Source: Rothia kristinae NBRC 15354 (lineage in GTDB: Bacteria > Actinomycetota > Actinomycetes > Actinomycetales > Micrococcaceae). From it: DNA of 64,000 nucleotides. Shown here one piece after another: positions 8,178-19,714 of the stretch. Where the stretch lies: positions 62,001 through 126,000 of the forward strand of contig NZ_BCSM01000006.1 of NCBI RefSeq assembly GCF_001570865.1. Reading direction: 5' to 3'. The notes below the pieces were generated by a model. It did no database searches. It was not told where the DNA came from and saw only the letters and a program-made list of their open reading frames with translations. The translations under genes were made by a program, and so were the position numbers. Each line of letters starts with the position of its first letter. Within the stretch, counting starts at the first letter, position 1.

Positions 8178-9257
8178 TCAAGCGGTCCCGGGGGTGCCGC
8201 CCTCGCGGGCCAGCGCCGTGAGGCGGGAGACCGCCCGGTAGTACTTCTTCTGGTAGCCCCCGGCCATCATCTCCTCGGTGAAGACCCGGTCGAAGGGCAC
8301 CCCGGAGGAGACGATCGGCAGGTCCTTGTCGTAGAGGCGATCGGCCAGGACCACGAAGCGCAGGGCCACCGCCTGGGCCGTGATGGTCTGCACCCCGCGC
8401 CAGGCGATCCCATCCAGCCCGTCGATCATCTGCCGGTAGCGGCTGGGATGGACCTGGGACAGGTGCTCGATCAGGGCGGAGAAGTCGTCCACGGCCACCG
8501 TCTGCTCCGGCTCGAAGGCCGCGGCGACGGCGTCGTCGAACCCGGCTGCCTCCACCGGCTGGGGCGCTTCGGGCAGGCCGCGGTGCCGGTAGTCCTCGCC
8601 GTCGATGCGGATGACCTCGAACTGGTCCGCCAGCACCTGGATCTCCCGCTGGAAGTCCGCGGCGGCGAAGCGGCCCTCCCCGAGGGATCCGGGCAGGGTG
8701 TTGGAGGTCGCGGCCAGCTTCACCCCGGCGTCGGACAGCTCCCGCATCAGCCGGGACATCAGGACGGTGTCCCCGGGGTCGTCCAGCTCGAACTCGTCGA
8801 TGCACACCAGGGTGTAGCCGCTGAGCGCCTCGACGGTCTTGCGGAAGGTCAGGGCCCCCACCAGGTTGGTGTACTCCACGAAGGTGCCGAAGGCCGCGGG
8901 CCCCGGCACGGCGTGGAACAGGGAGGCCAGCAGGTGGGTCTTGCCGACGCCGAAGCCGCCGTCCAGGTAGATCCCGGCCTTGCCGGCCGCACCCTTGCCG
9001 CCGCGCCTGAACAGCTTCCCGAACAGCCCCCCGCCCCCACCGCCGCCGCGGCCGACGCCGCGGCCGACGCCGCGGGCGACGCCGCGGGCGAAGTCGCGCA
9101 GGGCCTGGACCGCGGCGGCCTGCGAGGGCTGGTCGGGGTCCGGGATGTAGGTGTCGAAGGAGACCTCGCCGAAGCGCTCGGAGGGCCGGAAGCCCTCCAG
9201 AAGCTGCTCGGCGGAGACGCGGGGGCGGCGGTCGGTCAGGTGGACGGTCTCAGGCAC
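8178..9257 (-). CDS. zapE: AFG1-type P-loop ATPase ZapE
   Basis: A 359-residue AFG1/LACE1-family ATPase; E. coli ZapE acts on the Z-ring during division. Walker A is GGFGVGKTHLL (100-110), Walker B is LVCIDEFELDDPGD, sensor 1 is AATSNTLP, and the arginine-containing LADRLYDKDLPI segment is near the C-terminus. The GTG at 9257 is chosen because GAGGAG lies five bases upstream. Residues 57-92 are an Arg/Gly-rich insert encoded by a 12-bp tandem repeat, just before Walker A, where relatives have a short linker. The downstream permease gene follows closely. Confidence 0.9.
   Translation of the reverse strand: MPETVHLTDRRPRVSAEQLLEGFRPSERFGEVSFDTYIPDPDQPSQAAAVQALRDFARGVARGVGRGVGRGGGGGGGLFGKLFRRGGKGAAGKAGIYLDGGFGVGKTHLLASLFHAVPGPAAFGTFVEYTNLVGALTFRKTVEALSGYTLVCIDEFELDDPGDTVLMSRLMRELSDAGVKLAATSNTLPGSLGEGRFAAADFQREIQVLADQFEVIRIDGEDYRHRGLPEAPQPVEAAGFDDAVAAAFEPEQTVAVDDFSALIEHLSQVHPSRYRQMIDGLDGIAWRGVQTITAQAVALRFVVLADRLYDKDLPIVSSGVPFDRVFTEEMMAGGYQKKYYRAVSRLTALAREGGTPGTA
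9047..9090 (-). repeat. 12-bp tandem repeat inside zapE
   Basis: About 3.7 copies of a 12-bp unit: CGCGGCCGACGC twice, then CGCGGGCGACGC and a partial copy. On the coding strand this encodes alternating Arg-Gly-Val/Ala-Gly. In-frame expansion or contraction would lengthen or shorten the insert without breaking the gene. Confidence 0.8.
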
Positions 9258-9464
9258 CGGACTCCTCGGGGGACGGGGGATGGCTGCGGATAGGGGCGGG
9301 CGCGCCGCGGGTGTGCGGATCGCCACGCCGAGTCTATCCCCTGCCCGTGCCTACAGTGGTGCCGACGGCGTCCGGACCGGACCCGTTCCCGCGGGATCGG
9401 TCCGGGCCCGGCACTGCGCATCCAGAGCATCGTCCCCGATTCCGGGAGAAAGGCAGCGGTTCCC

Positions 9465-9956
9465 ATGGCCAAGAAGAAGCAACAGCACGGGGCGACGGCG
9501 GCGGTGCGCGCCCTGACCGAGGCGGGGGTGGCGTTCACCGAGCTGCCCTACGAGCACGAGGAGGGCGCGGGCTTCGGCGCGGAGGCCGCGGCCAAGCTGG
9601 GCCGGGACCCGGGCCAGGTGTACAAGACCCTGATGATCACCCACGACGGCCAGTTCGCCCTCGGGGTGGTGCCCGTGGCGGGGAAGCTGGACATGAAGGC
9701 GGCCGCAGCGGCGATGGGCTGGAAGTCCGCGAGCATGGCGGATCCGGCGGTGGCGCAGAAGCGCAGCGGATACGTGGTCGGCGGGATCTCGCCGCTGGGC
9801 CAGAAGACCCCGGTCACGGTGCTGCTGGACTCAGGGGCCCAGGCCTTCGAGACCGTGCTGGTCTCCGGGGGCAAGCGCGGCTTCGACGTTGAGCTGGCCC
9901 CGGCGGACCTGCTGGCGGTCACCGGCGGGCGCTACGCGCCCATCGCCCAGGGCTGA
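9465..9956 (+). CDS. ybaK: YbaK/EbsC-type Cys-tRNA(Pro) deacylase
   Basis: A 163-residue single-domain protein of the YbaK/ProX editing family, which hydrolyses Cys mischarged onto tRNA-Pro. Matching features are the N-terminal AVRALTEAGVAFTELPYEH, a central VYKTLMITHDGQFALGVVPV with the conserved Lys of the active site, and the C-terminal YVVGGISPLGQKTPVTVLLD, the GG(I)SPxG motif that defines the family. The start ATG at 9465 has GGGAGAAAGG upstream. It stands alone and converges with the hydrolase gene 10 bp away. Confidence 0.9.
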   Translation: MAKKKQQHGATAAVRALTEAGVAFTELPYEHEEGAGFGAEAAAKLGRDPGQVYKTLMITHDGQFALGVVPVAGKLDMKAAAAAMGWKSASMADPAVAQKRSGYVVGGISPLGQKTPVTVLLDSGAQAFETVLVSGGKRGFDVELAPADLLAVTGGRYAPIAQG

Positions 9957-9966
9957 GCCGCGCCCC

Positions 9967-11220
9967 TCACCCCAGCTGGGCCGGCAGCCACTCCAGGACG
10001 GCGGCCTCCCAGCGGGCCGGGTCCACGTTCCACTCCTTGGTGTGCCGGGCCTTCTGGAACGGCACGAGCGTGACCCGCGGGCTGCGCTCGGCCAGCTCCA
10101 TCGACGCCGAAGCCGGCACATACTCGTCGTCCACGGAGTGCAGGATCAGCGTCGGCACGCGCAGCTCGGCGCTGCGGGTGATCCAGTCCAGATCCGTCAG
10201 CCGGATGGGGTGGTCCAGCCCCGTCATGAGGGTGGCCCGCTGGGCGCTGAGCAGATCGGCCACCAGCTGGCCCAGGCGCAGGGGCAGGCGGTACTGCCGG
10301 GTGTGGAAGCGGATCAGCTCGAACCAGTCCACCACCGGCCCGTCCAGGACCAGCGCCCGGATCCGCTCGGCGTCCGGGGACTTGTCCGCGGTCTGCAGCG
10401 CGATCGCCCCGCCCATGGACCAGCCGAACAGCACGAGGTCCCGGGCCCCGTGGACCAGGGCGTATTCGACGGCCACCTGCACGTCCTGCCACTCCGTGAA
10501 GCCCAGGCCGTAGCGGCCGTCGGCGGAGGCCGGGGCGTCGGAGTCGTTGCGGTAGGTCACGTGCAGGCTGGTCAGGCCCAGCCGCTGGGTGGTGGCCAGA
10601 GCACGCAGGGTCTCCTGACGGCTGGCCCCGCGCCCGTGCACCATGATCGCCCAGGTCTGCCCGGAGGAGCCGGCGGGGGCGGGGACCAGCCAGGCCGGGG
10701 CCTCCCCGACCGGCAGGTCCAGGGTCACCTCCTCGAACGGGTACCCGGCGTCGGCCGGATCCCGCCAGATGGCCCCGGACCAGCGGACCTTCTTCGCCGC
10801 CCCGAGATCCCCCGACTCCACGTGCTCCACGGCCCGCACCACCGTGCCCAGCTTGGGCGAGTAGGAGAGGATCTCCCCGAGACGGGCCTGCGAACGCCCG
10901 CCGTCGAAGGAGATCTGGTACCGCCCGGGGACCAGGGTCTCCGCGTTCGCCGGCAGCGTGACGCTGGTGGGTGTTCTGCCCTCCTCCGGGTCGGGGGTGT
11001 CGAAGCCGACGCCGAGGATCGGCAGCACCTCGCTGCTGGTCGGAGTCGGCGGGGTCACGGCCATGCGGGCGTAGTAGCCGGCGATGCCGGCCGCGGCGGT
11101 GGCGCCGAGACCCGTCAGGGCGCCCCCGGCGATCAGGCCGGTGCGCAGGCCGGCCCGCCAGGACCGGGAGCCCAGGGCTCGGCGCAGGCCGGTGTGCGGG
11201 GTCGACGCGGTGCTCGTCAT
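9967..11220 (-). CDS. Membrane-anchored alpha/beta hydrolase
   Basis: A 417-residue protein. One membrane segment lies at about 28-50 (LIAGGALTGLGATAAAGIAG), followed by a roughly 130-residue extracytoplasmic region and the hydrolase domain. The catalytic set is visible: oxyanion segment HGRG (195-198), nucleophile elbow GWSMGG with Ser268, Asp in HSVDDEYVP near 364, and His393 in ARHTKEWN. The substrate is unknown; the anchor and facing suggest action at the outer membrane face or wall. The ATG at 11220 has GAGAGGAG upstream. A divergent gene starts 85 bp away. Confidence 0.82.
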   Translation of the reverse strand: MTSTASTPHTGLRRALGSRSWRAGLRTGLIAGGALTGLGATAAAGIAGYYARMAVTPPTPTSSEVLPILGVGFDTPDPEEGRTPTSVTLPANAETLVPGRYQISFDGGRSQARLGEILSYSPKLGTVVRAVEHVESGDLGAAKKVRWSGAIWRDPADAGYPFEEVTLDLPVGEAPAWLVPAPAGSSGQTWAIMVHGRGASRQETLRALATTQRLGLTSLHVTYRNDSDAPASADGRYGLGFTEWQDVQVAVEYALVHGARDLVLFGWSMGGAIALQTADKSPDAERIRALVLDGPVVDWFELIRFHTRQYRLPLRLGQLVADLLSAQRATLMTGLDHPIRLTDLDWITRSAELRVPTLILHSVDDEYVPASASMELAERSPRVTLVPFQKARHTKEWNVDPARWEAAVLEWLPAQLG

Positions 11221-11293
11221 GGCTCTCCTCTCCCGCCCGCCGGGGACGCGGGCGCGGACTCCCCCATCATCGCCGATCCCGCGGGCAGATCGG

Positions 11294-11299
11294 TAGGCT
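11294..11299 (+). promoter_or_regulatory. Leaderless -10 element TAGGCT
   Basis: TAGGCT ends exactly six bases before the ATG at 11306, with no ribosome site between. This spacing puts the transcript start at or next to the start codon, the actinobacterial leaderless arrangement. Confidence 0.6.
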
Positions 11300-11305
11300 G
11301 TGCCC

Positions 11306-11824
11306 ATGAGCACAGTACTGGTGGTGACCGAGAAGACCCTCGGCGAGCAGGAGATCGAGAACATCCGCATCGCGGGCGGCGCGGCGGCCGACCCGCGCGG
11401 GGACGCGGATCCGGGACGCCCCGCCCCGACGGTGCGCCTGCTGGTCCCGGCCCAGCTGCGCCAGCCGCAGTGGATGGAATTCCTGGACCGTCTCACGCTG
11501 TTGCAGTTCAGTGAGGCCGCGGACGTGTTCTCCTCCTCGGAGAAGGGCCCGCAGACCCTGGAGGCCGAGGCCCAGGAGATCCTGGATACCTCCCTCGAGG
11601 TGCTGCGCGGCGCGGGACTGACCGCCTCGGGACGCACCAGCACGGGCGACCCGGTGGAGGCCATGGCCGAGGAGATCCGGGATGGCGCCACCCAGGCGCT
11701 GATCATCACGGATCCGCACCCGGTGCAGGACACGTTCAACATCGGCTGGTCCAACACCGCGGAGAAGACCCTGGGGGTGCCCGTGCTGCACCTGTACTGG
11801 GGCACAGGACATGTGGATGACTGA
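11306..11824 (+). CDS. Unrecognised small protein, possibly universal-stress-like fold
   Basis: A 172-residue soluble protein that I cannot place in a named family. It starts MSTVLVVTEKTLGEQEIENI, a beta strand then helix. It has acidic low-complexity in the middle and ends with a hydrophobic strand ALIITDPHPVQ and GWSNTAEKTLGVPVLHLYWG. An alternating strand-helix pattern with a terminal PVLHL strand resembles UspA-like proteins, but no nucleotide motif is clear. Its stop overlaps the msrB start, so the two are probably translated together, hinting at a stress-related role. A second ATG two codons earlier (11300) is less likely, given the leaderless promoter. Confidence 0.6.
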   Translation: MSTVLVVTEKTLGEQEIENIRIAGGAAADPRGDADPGRPAPTVRLLVPAQLRQPQWMEFLDRLTLLQFSEAADVFSSSEKGPQTLEAEAQEILDTSLEVLRGAGLTASGRTSTGDPVEAMAEEIRDGATQALIITDPHPVQDTFNIGWSNTAEKTLGVPVLHLYWGTGHVDD

Positions 11825-12281
11825 GCAGCAGAACCAGCAGAACAGCCCCTTCGACCGTCGGGCCCCCGGGCCGCTGGGTGATCCCGGGCGGCGCACGGAG
11901 GCGGACTGGCGGGAGATCCTCTCCCCCGAGGAGTACGCTGTGCTGCGCGAGGCCGGCACCGAACGTCCCTTCACGGGCCGCTACTGGGACGAGTTCTCGC
12001 CCGGAACCTATTCGTGCCGGGCCTGCGGGGCGCAGCTGTTCTCCGCCCAGACCAAGTTCGACGCCCGCTGCGGCTGGCCCTCCTTCTTCGCGCCCCTGGC
12101 CGAGGACCGGGTCCGCTACATCCGGGACTCCTCCCTGGGGATGGAGCGGATCGAGGTGCGCTGCGCGGCCTGCGATTCTCACCTGGGTCACGTCTTCGAG
12201 GGCGAGGGTCTGGGCACGCCGACGGATCTGCGCTACTGCATGAACTCGGTGAGCCTGGACTTCACCCCGGAGCAGGCCTGA
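11817..12281 (+). CDS. msrB: Peptide-methionine (R)-S-oxide reductase MsrB
   Basis: A 154-residue enzyme that reduces methionine-R-sulfoxide in oxidised proteins. The zinc site is formed by two CxxC pairs, CRACGAQLF and CAACDSHLGH, and the catalytic Cys is in RYCMNSVSL near the C-terminus. GWPSFF and HVFEGEG are further family signatures. It lacks a signal peptide, so it is cytosolic. The ATG at 11817 overlaps the preceding stop by eight bases and has AGGA at proper spacing; the ATG at 11811 is too close to that site. Coupling with the upstream unknown gene is likely. Confidence 0.96.
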   Translation: MTEQQNQQNSPFDRRAPGPLGDPGRRTEADWREILSPEEYAVLREAGTERPFTGRYWDEFSPGTYSCRACGAQLFSAQTKFDARCGWPSFFAPLAEDRVRYIRDSSLGMERIEVRCAACDSHLGHVFEGEGLGTPTDLRYCMNSVSLDFTPEQA

Positions 12282-12324
12282 TCCCCACGCGCTGGCGCGC
12301 GGGGGCACCTACACTGGGATGGTC

Positions 12325-13611
12325 ATGAGCGAAGCCACCGCCTCCGTCCCCTCCGCCTCCTCCCCCGCGACCCCCGATCCCGGGCAGCTGGGTCTGGATC
12401 CCACCCTGAGCATCCCGGAGGTGGTTCCCCTCGACAGCCCGCACGACGGGGTGCCGCGGGTCATCGACACCCCCGAGGGGCTGGCCCGCGCCGCCCGGAT
12501 GCTGACGGAGGCCACCGGTCCGGTGGCCATCGACACGGAGCGGGCTTCCGGCATCCGCTACGGTCAGCGCCCCTTCCTCGTCCAGCTCAAGCGCGGGGAC
12601 TCCCCCATCCTGCTCGTGGATCCGGAGGCCTTCCCGGATCTCCTCCCGCTGCAGGAGGCCCTGCGCGGGGTCGAGTGGATCATCCACGCCGCGACCCAGG
12701 ATCTGCCGAGTCTGCGCCAGGTCGGGATGGCCCCGGATGCGCTGTTCGACACGGAGCTGGCCGGGCGCCTGCTCGGTTACGCGCATGTGGGGCTGGGGGC
12801 GATGACGGAGGATCTGCTGGGCTACCACCTGGCCAAGGAGCACTCGGCCGCGGATTGGTCCACCCGCCCCCTGCCGGAGTCCTGGCTGGTCTACGCCGCC
12901 CTGGATGTGGAGCTGCTGGCGGATCTGCGCGAGGCCGTCATCGCGCAGCTTGATACCCAGGGCAAGCTGGAGTGGGCCCGCCAGGAGTTCGCCCACGAGA
13001 TCGAGCAGGCCGCCCACCCGGCCCCGGCGAAGGATCCGTGGCGCCGGACCAAGGGGCTGCGTCAGCTGCGCACCCGCCGTCAGCTCACCGCCCTGCGCAA
13101 CCTGTGGACGGAGCGGGAGAAGCTGGCCGAGGCCAAGGACATCGCCCCCAAGCGCCTGATGAAGGATTCGGTGCTGATCGCGGGGGCCAAGGCCATGCCA
13201 CGCTCGGTGCCCGCGCTGGTGCAGATCCCCGGCTTCCACACCAAGCTGATCAAGCGCGAAGCCGTGCGCTGGGTGAGCGCGATCCGGGAGGCCGCCCAGG
13301 ATCCGGACCCGGTGCCGATGACGGTGCCCTCGGACACCCCGCCGCCGATCAAGGCCTGGGAGCCCAAGCGGCCCCGCTCCCTCGCCCTGCTCACCGCCTC
13401 CCGTGCCCGCCTGGCGGAGCTGGCCGAGCAGACCGGCACCCCGGTGGAGAACCTGCTGACCCCGGATCACCTGCGGCGGCTGTGCTGGGACCACGCCCAG
13501 GAGGATCCCGGCCAGCTGGGGGCGCAGCTCGAGCAGCTGGGGGCCCGGCCGTGGCAGATCCAGCTGTGCGCGGCGCCGCTGGCCGAGGTCTGGGCGGACA
13601 CCCCGGCCTAA
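12325..13611 (+). CDS. rnd: Ribonuclease D-like 3'-5' exonuclease with HRDC domain
   Basis: A 428-residue protein. The DEDD exonuclease domain spans about 60-215: AIDTERASG gives the first Asp/Glu, IIHAATQDLPSL the second Asp, and YAALDVELLADL the Tyr and last Asp of the DEDDy type. An HRDC helical domain (RTRRQLTALRNLWTEREKLA onward) follows, with a C-terminal extension. RNase D trims tRNA and other RNA 3' ends. A -10 hexamer TACACT lies nine bases before the ATG at 12325; an ATG two codons earlier (12319) is an alternative start. Confidence 0.9.
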   Translation: MSEATASVPSASSPATPDPGQLGLDPTLSIPEVVPLDSPHDGVPRVIDTPEGLARAARMLTEATGPVAIDTERASGIRYGQRPFLVQLKRGDSPILLVDPEAFPDLLPLQEALRGVEWIIHAATQDLPSLRQVGMAPDALFDTELAGRLLGYAHVGLGAMTEDLLGYHLAKEHSAADWSTRPLPESWLVYAALDVELLADLREAVIAQLDTQGKLEWARQEFAHEIEQAAHPAPAKDPWRRTKGLRQLRTRRQLTALRNLWTEREKLAEAKDIAPKRLMKDSVLIAGAKAMPRSVPALVQIPGFHTKLIKREAVRWVSAIREAAQDPDPVPMTVPSDTPPPIKAWEPKRPRSLALLTASRARLAELAEQTGTPVENLLTPDHLRRLCWDHAQEDPGQLGAQLEQLGARPWQIQLCAAPLAEVWADTPA

Positions 13612-13731
13612 GGCGGATCGGCCTCCGCGGGGCCCATCCGCGGCGTCATGCGATACCGCCCGTGCCGATTACCTCGTGACGCGTCTTACAGCTAGGCTGG
13701 TGGGGAATCCGACACAACGAGAGGATGCCCC

Positions 13732-15876
13732 GTGTCCACCACCCCCACCACGGACCACACCCCCCTGACCGAGCACTGCGGCGACGAGGTCGTCACCCAG
13801 GTGCGCCGGGAGATCCTGGATCTGCCCGGAACGGACGGCAAGGTCGCCGTCCTGACCCTGCACAACGACGCCGACAAGCGCCCGGAGACCCTCGGGCCGC
13901 GATCCATCGACGCCCTGCTGGAGGCGGTCAGCGAGGTCCGGGAGCTGGCCGAGGAGGGCCGGGTGCAGGCCGTCATGATCGAGGGCACCGCCCCGACCTT
14001 CGCCGCCGGTGTGGACCTGTCCCTGGTGCGCGATCTGCGCGGAACCGACGCACCCCTGGAGATGATCGGGTCCATGGGCCACGAGTTCGTCGAGGCGATC
14101 CGCGAGCTGCCCGTGCCGACCCTCGCCCGGGTCACCGGCACCGCCCTGGGCGGCGGCCTGGAGCTGGCCCTGGCCGCGGACTACCGGATCGGGCATCCCG
14201 GAACCCGCAACATCGGCCTGCCCGAGATCCGCCTGGGCCTGTTCCCCGGCTGGGCCGGGATCTTCGATCTGCCCCGCCTGATCGGCCCGGAGCAGGCGGT
14301 GACCGTGATCTTCGAGAACCCGCTGAACAGCAACCGCACCCTGACATCGGAGCAGGCCCGCGAGGCCGGGATCCTCGACGCCCTGACCGAGGCCGGCGCC
14401 GACGACGATGCCGCCCGCCCCGAGGCCCTGGCCTGGTTCGGCGAGGTGGTGACCGGGCGCACCGAGGTGCACCGCCCGGAGGCCGTCGATCCCGACGCCG
14501 CCCTGTTCGCCGCGGACACCGGCGCGCAGGATGACCCCGCGCTGCGCGAACGCTGGGAGCAGGCCGTGACCCGGGCCCGCCAGGTGGTGGCCCGCAAGAC
14601 CGCCGGCGCCTCGGATGCGGCGAACACCGCCCTGGAGCTGTTCGCGGCCGGGCCCCAGCAGACCCGCGCGGACTCCCGGGCCGCGCAGATCGAGGCGATG
14701 GGCGAGCTGGTGGCCGGGGATCAGCTGCCCTCGGCCCTGTACGCGATGCTGGATCTGGTCACCCACCGGGCCAAGCACCCCTCGATGGTGCCCCCGAGCA
14801 CCGAGCCGCGGCGGATCGGCCGGGTCGGCGTCGTCGGCGCGGGGCTGATGGCCTCGCAGCTGGCCCTGCTGTTCCTGACCCGCCTGCAGGTTCCGGTGAT
14901 GATCTCCGATGTGGAGCGCTCCCGGGTGGATCACGGCCTGGAGACCATCCGCGGGGAGCTGGACAAGCTCGTGGCCAAGGGCCGGCTCAGCGAGGAGCAG
15001 GCCGGGCAGCTGGGCGAGCTGGTCTCCGGCACGGTGGACACGTCCGATTACGCCGACTGCGACCTGGTGATTGAGGCCGTGTTCGAGGAGACCTCCGTGA
15101 AGAAGGAGGTCTTCGCGAACCTGGAGCGCAGCGTGGGCGAGGACTGCATCCTGGCCACCAACACCTCCTCCCTGCTGGTCTCGGAGATGGTCGAGGACCT
15201 GGCGCACCCGGAGCGGGTCATCGGCTTCCACTTCTTCAACCCGGTGGCCGTGATGCCGCTGGTGGAGATCGTGCGCACCGAGCACACCGACGATCAGGCC
15301 GTGGCCACCGCCTTCGACCTGGCCCAGCGCCTGGGCAAGGTGGCCGTGGGCGCCCGGGACTCCTCCGGGTTCATCGTCAACCGCATCCTGGGCGTGGTGC
15401 TCTCCGAGGTGGGCCGGGACCTGGACGAAGGCGCCCCGGCGCAGCGGATCTCCGAGGCCCTGCGGTCCCTGGGCCTGCCCATGGACGCCTTCACCCTGAT
15501 CGACCTGGTCGGCCTGCCCATCGGGGTGCACCTGCTGGAGTCCCTGCGCACCTACCAGGGTGAGCGCTTCCACGTCTCGGGCAACTTCCGCCGGCTCGCC
15601 GAGGCGAAGATCCGGCCCATCGCGGACCGCTCCGGCGGGCTGACCCCGCAGGCCCAGGAGCTGATCGAGGCCGAGGGCGAGGGGAAGGACGCTGAGACGA
15701 TCCGCACGGACGCCGAAGAAGCCCTGGCCCGGGAGATCACTCGTATGCTGGAGGAAGGCGTGGTCCCGGATCGGGCGGACATCGACCTGGCCATGATCCT
15801 CGGCGCCAACTGGCCCTTCTTCAACGGCGGCATCACCCGCTACCTGGACCGGGTGGGCGCCTTCGACCGGATCTGA
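13732..15876 (+). CDS. Fused enoyl-CoA hydratase / 3-hydroxyacyl-CoA dehydrogenase (FadB/FadJ type)
   Basis: A 714-residue alpha subunit of fatty-acid beta-oxidation. Residues about 1-310 are the crotonase domain with both catalytic glutamates in GGGLELALAADYR and GLPEIRLGLFPG. About 360-545 is the NAD-binding dehydrogenase domain with GVVGAGLMASQLA and the catalytic His in GFHFFNPVAVMPL, and the rest is the dimerisation domain (VNRILGVVLSE). It would hydrate enoyl-CoA and oxidise 3-hydroxyacyl-CoA. The GTG at 13732 follows GAGAGG. No thiolase partner gene is within 13 kb either side. A TAGGCT -10 candidate lies at 13693-13698. Confidence 0.93.
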   Translation: MSTTPTTDHTPLTEHCGDEVVTQVRREILDLPGTDGKVAVLTLHNDADKRPETLGPRSIDALLEAVSEVRELAEEGRVQAVMIEGTAPTFAAGVDLSLVRDLRGTDAPLEMIGSMGHEFVEAIRELPVPTLARVTGTALGGGLELALAADYRIGHPGTRNIGLPEIRLGLFPGWAGIFDLPRLIGPEQAVTVIFENPLNSNRTLTSEQAREAGILDALTEAGADDDAARPEALAWFGEVVTGRTEVHRPEAVDPDAALFAADTGAQDDPALRERWEQAVTRARQVVARKTAGASDAANTALELFAAGPQQTRADSRAAQIEAMGELVAGDQLPSALYAMLDLVTHRAKHPSMVPPSTEPRRIGRVGVVGAGLMASQLALLFLTRLQVPVMISDVERSRVDHGLETIRGELDKLVAKGRLSEEQAGQLGELVSGTVDTSDYADCDLVIEAVFEETSVKKEVFANLERSVGEDCILATNTSSLLVSEMVEDLAHPERVIGFHFFNPVAVMPLVEIVRTEHTDDQAVATAFDLAQRLGKVAVGARDSSGFIVNRILGVVLSEVGRDLDEGAPAQRISEALRSLGLPMDAFTLIDLVGLPIGVHLLESLRTYQGERFHVSGNFRRLAEAKIRPIADRSGGLTPQAQELIEAEGEGKDAETIRTDAEEALAREITRMLEEGVVPDRADIDLAMILGANWPFFNGGITRYLDRVGAFDRI

Positions 15877-15988
15877 GGCACCGGCTCCCGCGAGGATTCC
15901 GCACGGGGCCTTCCGCACCGTCCCCGGGGCGCCGCGCCGCACACACAGCGACCGCGATGACCCAGCGACGATGAGGAAGGCCCCTGCC

Positions 15989-16531
15989 ATGCCCGCCGAG
16001 AACCCCCGCCCCCGCCCCGAGGACGCCGCCGAGAACGCCGCCCGCGCGGAGGCCGCCCCCGGCTGCGCCTGCGGCCACACCGATTCAGCCCCCGCCTGCG
16101 GATCCGACGGAGGAGTCCGCACGACCACGCGGCGTCGGGCCCTGGCCGGTGCCGGGGCCGCGGCCGGGGCCGCCGCGCTGCTGGCCGCCTGCGGTGACGG
16201 CAAGGACTCCGCGACGGATGCGGAGACCATCGCCGAGCCCCTGGACCTCGCCGGCACCGACGAGGTCCCGGAGGGCGGGTCCGTGCAGAAGGCGAAGGAC
16301 GGCACGACCGTGCTGCTGACCCAGCCGAGCAAGGGCGAGTTCAAGGCGTTCTCCACCGTGTGCCCGCACCAGGGCTGCACCGTGAACGCCGACGGCGCCC
16401 AGCTGACCTGCCCGTGCCACCACTCCGTGTTCTCCATCGAAGACGGCTCCGTGCAGGCCGGGCCCGCCCAGAAGCCGCTGCCCGAGTTCACCGCGCAGGT
16501 CAAGAACGGGCGGATCATCGTCAGCAGCTGA
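15989..16531 (+). CDS. Tat-exported Rieske [2Fe-2S] lipoprotein
   Basis: A 180-residue protein. A twin-arginine motif TTRRRALAG (46-54), a hydrophobic stretch and the lipobox LLAAC (lipidated Cys68) show export by Tat and membrane anchoring. The Rieske boxes are CPHQGC (125-130) and CPCHHS (141-146), giving Cys125/His127/Cys141/His144 as cluster ligands and a Cys130-Cys143 disulfide. The first 44 residues before the Tat motif are unusual and carry CACGH and another Cys. Its electron partner is unknown. The ATG at 15989 is preferred because GAGGAAGG precedes it by nine bases. Confidence 0.88.
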   Translation: MPAENPRPRPEDAAENAARAEAAPGCACGHTDSAPACGSDGGVRTTTRRRALAGAGAAAGAAALLAACGDGKDSATDAETIAEPLDLAGTDEVPEGGSVQKAKDGTTVLLTQPSKGEFKAFSTVCPHQGCTVNADGAQLTCPCHHSVFSIEDGSVQAGPAQKPLPEFTAQVKNGRIIVSS

Positions 16532-16556
16532 CCCCCCCGCGCACAGGGGACGGAGA

Positions 16557-16606
16557 CGACGGCAGGCCTCCCGCCCGGATCGATCCGGGCCGGAGGCCTG
16601 CCGTCG
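16557..16606. terminator. Bidirectional hairpin between Rieske gene and acn
   Basis: A 15-bp inverted repeat, CGACGGCAGGCCTCC, encloses an inner GCCCGGATCGATCCGGGC hairpin, between two convergent genes. No U tract is seen in either direction, so termination is inferred from position and strength. Confidence 0.7.
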
Positions 16607-16621
16607 TCGGTGGAACGGGCC

Positions 16622-19429
<2,808 letters not shown>

Positions 19430-19714
19430 TGCGTGGCACTCCTCTCGCCGCTTCATGGTCCAGGCCCAGCTGCCGTCCTCGTCCGGTGGGATCCCAGCGG
19501 TCGCGTGCCCGTGAGTGGGGCGCCTTCGCCTTCTTCCGGTGTGTGATGCAGACCTTTGGAGACACAGTGACGCTAAGCCTTCGCCGTGCAGTCTACCCGC
19601 TCACCCCCGCCACCCCAGCATCGGGACGTAGCCGAGGCCACTCCGTCGGGGTGCGTCCGGCGGCAGGGCACGGCGCGGCCCCTCCCCTGACGCGGCCCAC
19701 CGTTCAGCTCGCGC

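Noticed and set aside
19560-19600. Possible DtxR-like sequence upstream of acn (AAGGCTTAGCG on the minus strand)
   Set aside because: Only a short half-match; the other half fails, and no promoter is overlapped.
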